Shown here: piece by piece, positions 24,912-33,592 of the stretch
How positions within the stretch are numbered: position 1 is the first letter of the stretch
Layout of the letters: the number at the start of each line of letters is the position of its first letter
Assembly (NCBI RefSeq): GCF_900148495.1
Contig: NZ_FTRU01000008.1
Coordinates: forward strand, 186,001-250,000
DNA from: Negativibacillus massiliensis
Lineage (GTDB): Bacteria > Bacillota > Clostridia > Oscillospirales > Ruminococcaceae
Direction of reading: 5' to 3'
Length of the DNA: 64,000 nt
The notes under the pieces: model-generated
Databases searched by the model: none
Seen by the model: the letters and a program-made list of their open reading frames with translations, nothing else
What the model was told of the DNA's origin: nothing
Made by a program: the position numbers and the translations under genes

Positions 24912-26639
24912 ATGAAAAAATGGACAAGATTGCTGGCAAGCTTGCTATGTATTTGTTTGTTGTTTACCTCCTGCGCTCCAGCAGAAGTATCAGATGAAAA
25001 ATCGACAGATTTGAAATATTCACAGGAGGTACAGAATCTCGAAAAACTCTGCAAGGTTTGGGGATATACCAAGTATTATCATCCGGCTTTCTTGTTTGGA
25101 GAGAAGGATTGGGATGAGGAACTGTTAAACCTTATTCCAGTCGTATCTGAGGCAAAAGAAGATGAAGTAAATGATATTCTGCACGAATGGTTTATATCCT
25201 TGGAGGAGATTGAGTATGACTCCTTCAACCGAGTTCCTCAATGGGTAGCAGCTAAAGAAGAGGATAAAAGTGTGCAGGCTGACACAAGCTGGATTAGTGC
25301 AGATTATCTGGGGCAAGAACTGACAGAGGATTTATCTTGTTTTGGACCAATTCCAAATATTGATCGCAGAAAAGCTCCAGTTGTTTTTGAACAATCTGGA
25401 GTTCCGAATTTTCTAAACGAACCAATTTATTCTGATTTTAATGAGTCCAGAAAGGATAATCGTCTGTTAACTTTATTTCGGATATGGAATGCTTTGGAGT
25501 ATTATTATCCGTATTTGAATCTTCTGGAAGATCATTGGAATAATCTCTTGCCAGAAATGATTCTGCAGGTATTGCAGGTACAAGATCAACATGAATTTCA
25601 GAAAGTCTTAGAAAAAGTGGTCTGTACATTACAGGACGGGCATGTGAAATTTTTGGATGATGATTTTTTCGATGATGAGTTTGGCAAATATACTGCACCG
25701 GTACAACTAGTGAAAGCAGAAGGAAAGTATGTAGTTTTTCAGGTGTTGGAAAAAGAATGTCCGTTGCAGATAGGAGATGTTATCCTTGAATTAGATGGAC
25801 AAGAAATTCAAGAAGTTGCAAATCAAAGAAAGCAATACTGCACACTTGCAGATAAAGACAGAAGTACGAAAAACCTTGTACCGTATTTGCTGCGTTCTCA
25901 GAATCCACAAATGAAAATTACTGTTTTGCGCGACGGAAGTCAATTGACATTACAGGTGAAGGGAAGTACAGAAGATGTAACAATTGGAATTTGGGAAGCA
26001 GATGTTCCATATCAAATTCTGCAAGGAAATATTGGATTAATAAACCCATTTCAAATGCCAGCAGATCGTTTATTTGATGCAATGGAGAAGTTAAAAAACA
26101 CAAACGGATTGATTATTGATATGAGACAATATCCAGCAAACAGTGAACAATTAAACTTTGCATCAGTTTTATCAGCATACATACAAGATAGCTTTCAACC
26201 ATTTGCACAACTGAATCTTCCATCTCAAGCGGTACCGGGAACTTTCGTTCGACAAATAATTTCCAACAATTCACAAGCTGGTTTATTAAAGAATTATGAT
26301 ATTTATCATTATAACAAACCAGTTGTTGTAATGATGGGAGAAACGAGCAAGAGTCAGGCCGAAACGGTTATATTGGCATTAAAACAATCGAGTGTTGTTA
26401 CAACGATTGGGGAAACCAGCAATGGTTCAAATGGGGATGTCGTTGAATTACCATTACCGAATGGCCAGTTATTGGCTTTTTCCAGTGTTGGTGTGTCTGG
26501 CGCTGCCGGAGAGCAAACCCAGATTATAGGAATTAAGCCAGATATCGAGGTGCATCCCACCATTGAAGGTATCAAAGAGGGAAAAGACGAACTCAAAGAA
26601 GCAGCAGTAGCTTACATTCAGGAGCAGAACACAAAATAA
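24912..26639 (+). CDS. S41 family peptidase lipoprotein, copy 2 of 7
   Basis: 575 aa. Lipobox LLFTSC, then a CAPAEVSDEKST start nearly the same as copy 1, but the next block (KVWGYTKYYHPAFLFG, VVSEAKEDEVNDILHEWF) belongs to the other subgroup, so it looks mosaic. PDZ-like CPLQIGDVILELDGQEI. Candidate catalytic His244 (QDGHV) and Ser481 (SKSQAE). The middle-to-late region (about 330-450) is the most divergent of the set and AT-richer. A 26-bp gap to copy 1 contains a GGGGCG-type ribosome binding region unlike the other spacers. Confidence 0.87.
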   Translation: MKKWTRLLASLLCICLLFTSCAPAEVSDEKSTDLKYSQEVQNLEKLCKVWGYTKYYHPAFLFGEKDWDEELLNLIPVVSEAKEDEVNDILHEWFISLEEIEYDSFNRVPQWVAAKEEDKSVQADTSWISADYLGQELTEDLSCFGPIPNIDRRKAPVVFEQSGVPNFLNEPIYSDFNESRKDNRLLTLFRIWNALEYYYPYLNLLEDHWNNLLPEMILQVLQVQDQHEFQKVLEKVVCTLQDGHVKFLDDDFFDDEFGKYTAPVQLVKAEGKYVVFQVLEKECPLQIGDVILELDGQEIQEVANQRKQYCTLADKDRSTKNLVPYLLRSQNPQMKITVLRDGSQLTLQVKGSTEDVTIGIWEADVPYQILQGNIGLINPFQMPADRLFDAMEKLKNTNGLIIDMRQYPANSEQLNFASVLSAYIQDSFQPFAQLNLPSQAVPGTFVRQIISNNSQAGLLKNYDIYHYNKPVVVMMGETSKSQAETVILALKQSSVVTTIGETSNGSNGDVVELPLPNGQLLAFSSVGVSGAAGEQTQIIGIKPDIEVHPTIEGIKEGKDELKEAAVAYIQEQNTK

Positions 26640-26665
26640 GATAACGTCATCAAGGAGGCGTTGTT

Positions 26666-28351
26666 ATGAAGAAAATAGCCAGAGTGGTAGCGGTGTTATT
26701 GTGTGTTTGTATGTTGTTTACCTCCTGTGCACCAGCAGAAACAACCGAGGAGTTATCGGCAGATTCCCCAAAGGTGCAAAACCTTGAAAAACTCTGCAAA
26801 GTTTGGGGATATACCAAGTATTATCATCCGGCTTTTTTGCTCGGACAAAAAGACTGGGACAAAGAACTGAAAAAACTAATTCCAGTCGTATCTGAGGCAG
26901 AAGAAGAGGAAGTGAACAATATTCTGCATGAATGGTTTGTATCCTTAGGAGAAATTGATTACGGAAATAGTGAATCAATTACTTTGCCGCCAGAGGAGGA
27001 ACGGATTGAGCAGGCAGATACCAGTTGGATCAGAGAAGATTACTTGGGGGCTGAGCTGACAGAGGACTTGTCGCAGCTTGGACCGATTCCGAATATCGAC
27101 CGCAGCAAGTCTCCGGTAAAATTTAATCAAGGAAAATATCCTGATTTTTCCAACGAAGCAACGCATATGATTTTTAATTATGGGAATATGTCCAATCGTC
27201 TGCTTGGACTGTTCCGTGTGTGGAACGCAGTCGAGTATTATTTCCCTTACCTCGATATTATGGACGAGGACTGGGGAGAATTGCTTGCAGAGTATATCCC
27301 CAAAATGCTGGAAGGACGGGATCAGAAAACCTTTGAACTGACAATCGCAGAGCTTACAGCACATCTTCAGGATGCTCATGTCGCTCTGCTCGATCAAAAG
27401 GTATTTTTAAATGCTTTGGGAAAATACTCTTTACCGGTTGAGCTGACACAGGCAGAAGGAAAGGTAGTTGTTCAGAATGTATTTGGAGATACTTGTCCAC
27501 TTCAAAGGGGAGATATTATCTTAAAGCTGGATGGCGTAGAAATCGAACAGGTTATCGAGGAAAGGCAAAAATACCTGTCTGATTCTGATAAGGAACGAAT
27601 CGTTCCACATATTTCCTCATATCTGCTTTGGTCTGACAGCCAGACAATGGAAGTTACCGTTATGAGGGATGGAAAAGAAGAGGTTCTTTCCGCACAGGGT
27701 TATGTCGGGGCTTTCAATCAGAAGAAGAAAAAAACAGCAGCCTATGAAATGCTGGATGGAAATATTGGTTTGATCAATCCGGAGGCATTTCAGGAGGAAA
27801 AACTGGAAGACATCATGCAGGAATACAAAGATACCGATGGTTTAATCATTGATCTCAGACAGTATCCAAGTAACGGCGAGTTAGACTATCTGGCATCTTA
27901 TCTAAAGAAAGAACCTACAGTATGTTCTGTGATCGCTTTTCCGTCGCAATCGATTCCGGGTGTTATGGTTTTGGAAGAACAGAGCTATGGTGGAGCATCG
28001 GAACAATATCCATCTTATTATTATGAAAAACCGGTTGTGCTGTTGATGAATGAAGAAAGTGTGAGTGCTTCGGAGTTTCATGTGATGATACTACGCGGAG
28101 GAGAAAACGTTACTGTCATAGGCAGCAATTCTCACGGAACGGATGGAAATGTTGTTTTTCTTCCGCTTCCAAACAAAAATGTAATCCGCTTTACAGGCTT
28201 AGGAGTTTATACTCCAGAAATGGGGCAGACTCAGCGCATCGGCCTTATCCCCGATATCGAGGTTTATCCAACCATCGAAGGCATCAAAGAGGGAAAAGAC
28301 GAGCTCAAAGAAGCGGCAGTTACCTACATTCAGGAGCAGAATGAAAAATAA
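26666..28351 (+). CDS. S41 family peptidase lipoprotein, copy 3 of 7
   Basis: 561 aa. Signal peptide MKKIARVVAVLLCVCMLF with lipobox Cys. KVWGYTKYYHPAFLLG block nearly as in copy 2. Candidate catalytic His238 (QDAHV) and Ser467 in EESVSASE, the copy closest to the classic S41 SASASE consensus. PDZ-like CPLQRGDIILKLDGVEI. The last 60 nt of coding sequence are the same as in copy 5, including the rarer TYIQEQ ending, whereas other copies end AYIQEQ or SYIQEQ. Spacer to copy 2 is 26 bp with AAGGAGGCG. Confidence 0.88.
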   Translation: MKKIARVVAVLLCVCMLFTSCAPAETTEELSADSPKVQNLEKLCKVWGYTKYYHPAFLLGQKDWDKELKKLIPVVSEAEEEEVNNILHEWFVSLGEIDYGNSESITLPPEEERIEQADTSWIREDYLGAELTEDLSQLGPIPNIDRSKSPVKFNQGKYPDFSNEATHMIFNYGNMSNRLLGLFRVWNAVEYYFPYLDIMDEDWGELLAEYIPKMLEGRDQKTFELTIAELTAHLQDAHVALLDQKVFLNALGKYSLPVELTQAEGKVVVQNVFGDTCPLQRGDIILKLDGVEIEQVIEERQKYLSDSDKERIVPHISSYLLWSDSQTMEVTVMRDGKEEVLSAQGYVGAFNQKKKKTAAYEMLDGNIGLINPEAFQEEKLEDIMQEYKDTDGLIIDLRQYPSNGELDYLASYLKKEPTVCSVIAFPSQSIPGVMVLEEQSYGGASEQYPSYYYEKPVVLLMNEESVSASEFHVMILRGGENVTVIGSNSHGTDGNVVFLPLPNKNVIRFTGLGVYTPEMGQTQRIGLIPDIEVYPTIEGIKEGKDELKEAAVTYIQEQNEK

Positions 28352-28377
28352 AATAACGTCATAAAGGAGGCTTCATT

Positions 28378-30066
28378 ATGAAGAAAATAGCCAGATTAGT
28401 AGCGGTGTTGTTGTGCATTTGTATGTTGTTTACCTCCTGTGCGCCGGTGGGAACAAATGGAGAAAAAACAGCAAACTCAGAATATTCGCAGGAAGTGCAG
28501 AATCTGGAGAAGCTGTGCAAGGTGTGGGGATACACCAAGTATAATCACCCTGCTTTCCTGTTCGGACAAAAAGACTGGGACAAGGAATTGTTAAACCTTA
28601 TCCCGGTTGTGTCCGAGGCAAAATCAGATGAGGTAAATGATATCCTCCATGAGTGGTTTGTGGGTTTGGGGGAGATTGATTACGGCACCAGCAGAAAAGG
28701 AAGCATTCCGGAAGATGCCATAAAATTTGTACAGGCAGATACCAGCTGGATCAGTGAAGAGTATTTAGGAGCAGAATTGGCAGAAGATTTGTCCCAGTTT
28801 GGACAGCTTCCAGGAGTCAATCGCAGCAAGGCACCAGTAAAATTTGATAAAAAGACACCGGATTTTTCTAATGAACCGTTTTATGAGGATATGAATTATA
28901 AAGATCAGGGTTATCGCTTACTTGGTCTGTTCCGCCTGTGGAATGCGATGGAATATAACTATCCTTATTTGGATATTTTGGATTATAACTGGCATGAGCT
29001 TCTACCAGAATATATTGCCAGAATGCTGGAAGGGGACGACCAAAGGAGCTATGAACTGACTATAGCATCGCTGAGTACAAAGCTGCAGGATGCACACATT
29101 GCTTTATATAACTCACAATATGTAGTCCTTGAAGCCGGTGTTTATGGAGTTCCGGTGGAGATTTTGCAAGCGGAAAACGAGATTGTTGTTTCCAAGGTCT
29201 TAAAAGATGATTGCCCTCTTCAGGTTGGGGATGTAATTAAAGAACTAGATGGTAAGGATATTAAGGATGTACTTGCTGATAGGATGGAATATATTTCGGT
29301 TACAACAGAGGATAAATTTATCAATCAGATTGGGCACTTTCTTCTTCGTTCCAACAATAAAAATATGGAACTGACCGTTTTGAGAGATGGAACAGAGCAG
29401 GTTTTGGAAGTAACCGGAGAGATGGAATATCACCCGATGATGGAAACAGCAGAACAATCGTATGAGATTCTGGACGGAAATATTGGATTGTTGAATCCGG
29501 CAGCATTGCAAGACGGAACGCTCCCGTTGGTTATGAGTAAGCTGGAATCAACAGACGGTTTGGTGATTGATTTACGCCAGTATCCAGGGTATAATATCAT
29601 CCCATTTCTCGCAGAGTATCTGGTAGATGGAGTAAAACCATTTTTAATTTATGCATCTCCATATGGAAATTATCCGGGAACGTTCTTAGGGGAAAAGAAG
29701 ACAATTGGAAGAGCGAAAGATTCAAAAGTTCCTTTGTACGAGAAACCAGTTGTTGTTCTGATGAATGAAAAGACACAGAGTCAGCCAGAGTATCTGATTA
29801 TGTCCATTCGAAATGGAGAAAATGTCACGGTGATGGGAGAAAATTCAGTCGGTTCAGATGGTGATATCGCGTATCTGCCTTTACCAGGTGGAATTAATAT
29901 GATGTTTACCAGCATTGGTATTTATACTCCGGAAATGGGACAGACCCAGCGCATTGGCCTTACCCCCGACATCGAAGTGCATCCAACCATCGAAGGCATC
30001 AAAGAGGGAAGAGATGAACTGATGGAAGCGGCAGTATCTTACATTCAGGAGCAGAATGCAAAATAA
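28378..30066 (+). CDS. S41 family peptidase lipoprotein, copy 4 of 7
   Basis: 562 aa. Lipobox MLFTSC, then CAPVGTNGEK. Candidate catalytic His240 (QDAHI) and Ser468 (KTQSQPE). PDZ-like CPLQVGDVIKELDGKDI. A 57-nt stretch at 28606-28662 is identical to 32084-32140 in copy 6, although the flanking sequence differs; the C-terminal codons instead match copy 1 (GRDELMEAAV). These are signs of exchange between copies. The spacer before it (26 bp) has AACGTCATAAAGGAGG. Confidence 0.88.
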   Translation: MKKIARLVAVLLCICMLFTSCAPVGTNGEKTANSEYSQEVQNLEKLCKVWGYTKYNHPAFLFGQKDWDKELLNLIPVVSEAKSDEVNDILHEWFVGLGEIDYGTSRKGSIPEDAIKFVQADTSWISEEYLGAELAEDLSQFGQLPGVNRSKAPVKFDKKTPDFSNEPFYEDMNYKDQGYRLLGLFRLWNAMEYNYPYLDILDYNWHELLPEYIARMLEGDDQRSYELTIASLSTKLQDAHIALYNSQYVVLEAGVYGVPVEILQAENEIVVSKVLKDDCPLQVGDVIKELDGKDIKDVLADRMEYISVTTEDKFINQIGHFLLRSNNKNMELTVLRDGTEQVLEVTGEMEYHPMMETAEQSYEILDGNIGLLNPAALQDGTLPLVMSKLESTDGLVIDLRQYPGYNIIPFLAEYLVDGVKPFLIYASPYGNYPGTFLGEKKTIGRAKDSKVPLYEKPVVVLMNEKTQSQPEYLIMSIRNGENVTVMGENSVGSDGDIAYLPLPGGINMMFTSIGIYTPEMGQTQRIGLTPDIEVHPTIEGIKEGRDELMEAAVSYIQEQNAK

Positions 30067-30093
30067 GATGACGTCATAAGAGGAGGCGTTGTT

Positions 30094-31833
30094 ATGAAGA
30101 ATATAGCCAAATTAGTAGCAGTGTTGTTGTGCATTTGTATGTTGTTTACCTCCTGTGCGCCAGCAGAGACTTCAGAATATTCTCAAGAAGTGCAGAATTT
30201 AGAAAAGCTCTGTTTGGTGTGGGGATATTCCAAGTATCGACATCCAGCGTTTTATACTGGGGAAAAAGACTGGGATGAGGAATTACTCGCGCTGATTCCT
30301 CAAGTGCAGGAAGCTAAGACTGATAAGGAAACCAATCAGATTCTGTATGACTGGTTTGAATCTTTGGGTCAGGCAGATTTTGGAGAAACCAGAAATCATC
30401 AGTCTTGGAAAAACCAGGACCCTGATAAAATCGATATTCAAGCAGATATTAGTTGGAGCAAAGACAATAATTATCTTGGTGAAAAACTGTCATCAGCCTT
30501 GCAGAAAATTGAAATACTTCCAACAGTAAAAGGAGAATCGACTCCTCCGGTTAAGAACAATGGCAGCAATGGAATGCTTCAGTTTAATGAGAAAAATTAT
30601 CCTGATTTTGATTATGGTGATTTAAATGATCGTTTGCTTGGGTTATTTCGGGTATGGAATGCAGTCGAATATTATTTCCCTTATTTGGATTTAATGGATG
30701 AAAACTGGCATGATTTACTGCCAGAATATATTTCTCAGATGCTTAATGCCAATGATCGACACAGCTATGATTTGATCTTGGCTTCGATGACCGCCAAACT
30801 TAGAGATCCTCATGTATCATTTACAGACACAGAATCTATCACAGAAGAGCTTGGAGAATATTTGATTCCGGTTAATTTGATGCTGATAGAAGGTTATCCT
30901 GTAGTAGTTGATATTTTTTCGAAAGATTGTCAGCTGCAAATAGGAGATTCAATACGCAAGTTTAATGGACAGGAAATCTGGGAAGTCATCAAAGAACGTC
31001 AGAAGTATATCTCTACTTCCACAGACGAAAAAGTAAGAAGTATGGTTTTAAATGATTATTTGCTGACTTCCCACGAACAGATGATGGAAATTATTGTTTT
31101 AAGAGATGGGAAAGAGCAGACATTTGAAGTAAAAGGCTATACAAGACAAGAAGTTTACGGACAGATTCGAGAAATTGCGTCCAAGAAAAAAATAATTACC
31201 AGCAAAATTTTGGAAGAAAATATTGGATATATTCAGATGGGAACGCTCACAGAAGAAAACATCAATGAAACGATGGACAAGATGGTAGAGACCGATGGTC
31301 TTATTTTGGATTTAAGAGTGTACCCACATTATAATGCTGCTTTATTGATGCAAAGGTACCTGTCGAAGGGACTTGGAAAGGTACCGATGCAGTGGGGAGA
31401 TCCAATGACCTATTATCCGGGGGCGTACCTATATCGTGATCAGACAATGGGGATGAACACGATTTCAGAGCACAAGGGAGAATATAGTGAGAAGCCAGTT
31501 GTTGTTATCATTGATGAAGGGACATGGAGTTTTGGGGAATACATAGCAATGATTTATCAGACCAATGAAAATGTAATTCTTCTGGGAGAAAATACCATAG
31601 GTTCTGATGGCGATAGAAAAACGATTCTGCTTCCAGATCAAACTAGCCAAGGAGAAAAAAGAGAGTTTAGCTTTACCTGTTTTGGTGTCTATGGTCCGAA
31701 TATGGAGCAGGTGCAGCGCATTGGCCTTACCCCTGATATTGAGGTCCATCCTACCATCGAGGGTATCAAAGAGGGAAAAGACGAGCTCAAAGAAGCGGCA
31801 GTTACCTACATTCAGGAGCAGAATGCAAAATAA
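30094..31833 (+). CDS. S41 family peptidase lipoprotein, copy 5 of 7
   Basis: 579 aa, the same length as copy 1 and in the same subgroup (QVQEAKTDKETNQILYDWF, ADFGETRNHQSWKNQDPDK, YYPGAYL). Lipobox MLFTSC. Candidate catalytic His240 (RDPHV) and Ser479 (GTWSFGE). The PDZ-like turn is CQLQIGDSIRKFNGQEI. It has a short insertion near DQTSQGEKREFSF before the C-terminal block, and the final MEQVQRIGLTPDIE replaces the usual GQTQRIGL. Its first codons and upstream spacer are identical over 56 nt to those of copy 6. Confidence 0.87.
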   Translation: MKNIAKLVAVLLCICMLFTSCAPAETSEYSQEVQNLEKLCLVWGYSKYRHPAFYTGEKDWDEELLALIPQVQEAKTDKETNQILYDWFESLGQADFGETRNHQSWKNQDPDKIDIQADISWSKDNNYLGEKLSSALQKIEILPTVKGESTPPVKNNGSNGMLQFNEKNYPDFDYGDLNDRLLGLFRVWNAVEYYFPYLDLMDENWHDLLPEYISQMLNANDRHSYDLILASMTAKLRDPHVSFTDTESITEELGEYLIPVNLMLIEGYPVVVDIFSKDCQLQIGDSIRKFNGQEIWEVIKERQKYISTSTDEKVRSMVLNDYLLTSHEQMMEIIVLRDGKEQTFEVKGYTRQEVYGQIREIASKKKIITSKILEENIGYIQMGTLTEENINETMDKMVETDGLILDLRVYPHYNAALLMQRYLSKGLGKVPMQWGDPMTYYPGAYLYRDQTMGMNTISEHKGEYSEKPVVVIIDEGTWSFGEYIAMIYQTNENVILLGENTIGSDGDRKTILLPDQTSQGEKREFSFTCFGVYGPNMEQVQRIGLTPDIEVHPTIEGIKEGKDELKEAAVTYIQEQNAK

Positions 31834-31855
31834 CGTCATAAGAGGAGGCGTTGTT

Positions 31856-33565
31856 ATGAAGAATATAGCCAAATTAGTAGCAGTGTTGCTGTGCATTTGT
31901 ATGTTGTTTACTTCTTGTATACCAGCAGGACAGAGCGTAGACAGTAGCGAAAACACAGTGAATTCTCAAAAAGTAGAGAATCTGGAAAAACTGTGCAAGG
32001 TGTGGGGCTACACAAAGTATAATCACCCTGCTTTTCTGTTTGGAGAAAAAGATTGGGACGAAGAGTTGTTAAATCTTATCCCAGTTGTGTCCGAGGCAAA
32101 ATCAGATGAGGTAAATGATATCCTCCATGAGTGGTTTGTGTCTTTGGGGGAGATTAATTACGGCACCAGCAGACCTGGATCGAAACCGATCGAAAGCGAA
32201 GCGGTCGTACAGGCAGATACCAACTGGATTTTAGATGAAGCCTACCTGGGAGAAGCATTATCGGCGGATATGCAAAAGATGGGTCCGGTTCCTAAAATTG
32301 ACCGCAGCAAAGCTCCGGTAAAATTCAGCACAAGACAAGGTGTGCCTAATTTTAAAATAGAAAACACGGATACGGGTTGTTCCTATCAAACAGAAGAAGA
32401 ACGGCTGTTGGGACTGTTCCGTGTGTGGAACGCAATTGAATATTATTTTCCATATCTTGATATCATGGATGAAAGTTGGCATGACTTGCTGAACGAATTT
32501 ATTCCGAAGATATTGGAAGCAAGTGATGTGCAAAGCTTTGAGTTGACAATTTGTGAGATGACGGCACACCTGCACGATGTACATGTTAGATTTATAAAGA
32601 GTCAGCCATTAAAAGCTGTTGTGGGTAAATATTTAGCTCCAGTCAATATGCTGCGAACAGAAGAAGGACAGTGGGTTGTCAGCGATTTGTGCGGGGATTG
32701 CCCATTGCAGGCAGGAGATGTCATTTTGAAGTTGGATGGAACCGATATTAAGGAGGTAGAAGAAAATAGAAAGAAGTACGTCTCAGTTTCCAACGATGAA
32801 AAACTCAACAATCCATTAGGTGTATATCTGCTCAGATCAAAGGATGAAGAGATGGAAATCACTGTTCTGCGAGATGGAAAGGAAGAAACATACTCTGTAA
32901 AAGGAACGACAGAATATACGCGCATGGCAAGAAAAAGGGAAAAATCTCATGAGATTTTGGACGGAAATATCGGGCTTATCAATCCTGATTCGCTGTCGAC
33001 GGGGGATACTGGAACGGTAGTTCGACAGGTGATGGAAGATCTTCGAGATACGGATGGATTGATTATTGACCTTAGACAATATCCGTCTGATACAAATATG
33101 CACATATTTCTGTCGATGTATCTCCAAAAGGTTGGAACGGTATATAATATCATGACGGTTCCTTCTCAGTCTGTTCCCGGCACTTTTATAAAACAGGAAA
33201 TGGTATCTATGGGAGTTACTCCGGCAAGTTTTTATTATGAAAAGCCGGTTGTAGTGCTGATGGATGAATCGAGCATAAGCAATACAGAATTTAGTATTAT
33301 GGATCTGCGCACCGGAGATAATGTGGTTGTGCTGGGAAATACTTCGCTTGGAACAGACGGAGATATTACAGAGCTGCCGCTTCCGAATGGAAATGGTCTT
33401 TGGTTTACCAGTTGCGGCATTTATACCCCAGAGATGGGCCAGACCCAACGAATTGGTCTTTCGCCTGATATAGAAGTGTATCCAACAGTTGAGGGAATCA
33501 AAGAAGGTAGAGATGAGCTCAAAGAAGCAGCAGTAGCTTACATTCAGGAGCAGAATGCGAAATAA
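31856..33565 (+). CDS. S41 family peptidase lipoprotein, copy 6 of 7
   Basis: 569 aa from ATG 31856, with AGAGGAGGCG upstream; the open frame reaching to 31607 lies inside copy 5. Lipobox MLFTSC, then the distinct CIPAGQSVDSSEN. Candidate catalytic His243 (HDVHV) and Ser475 (SSISNTE). PDZ-like CPLQAGDVILKLDGTDI. Its spacer is the shortest (22 bp): the stop codon of copy 5 runs straight into the shared ACGTCAT motif. C-terminal codons match copy 7 (SPDIEVYPTVEGIKEGRDELKEAA). Confidence 0.87.
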   Translation: MKNIAKLVAVLLCICMLFTSCIPAGQSVDSSENTVNSQKVENLEKLCKVWGYTKYNHPAFLFGEKDWDEELLNLIPVVSEAKSDEVNDILHEWFVSLGEINYGTSRPGSKPIESEAVVQADTNWILDEAYLGEALSADMQKMGPVPKIDRSKAPVKFSTRQGVPNFKIENTDTGCSYQTEEERLLGLFRVWNAIEYYFPYLDIMDESWHDLLNEFIPKILEASDVQSFELTICEMTAHLHDVHVRFIKSQPLKAVVGKYLAPVNMLRTEEGQWVVSDLCGDCPLQAGDVILKLDGTDIKEVEENRKKYVSVSNDEKLNNPLGVYLLRSKDEEMEITVLRDGKEETYSVKGTTEYTRMARKREKSHEILDGNIGLINPDSLSTGDTGTVVRQVMEDLRDTDGLIIDLRQYPSDTNMHIFLSMYLQKVGTVYNIMTVPSQSVPGTFIKQEMVSMGVTPASFYYEKPVVVLMDESSISNTEFSIMDLRTGDNVVVLGNTSLGTDGDITELPLPNGNGLWFTSCGIYTPEMGQTQRIGLSPDIEVYPTVEGIKEGRDELKEAAVAYIQEQNAK

Positions 33566-33592
33566 AATAACGTCATAAGAGGAGGCGTTGTT

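Noticed and set aside
31607-31855. N-terminal extension of S41 copy 6 back to 31607
   Set aside because: The extension lies inside copy 5 and would remove the signal peptide from the N-terminus; ATG 31856 has AGGAGG and starts a proper signal peptide.
24886-33592. Regularly spaced repeats between the S41 genes taken as a CRISPR-like array
   Set aside because: The repeats are 22-27 bp intergenic spacers about 1.7 kb apart with full genes between them; there are no short unique spacers and no cas genes.
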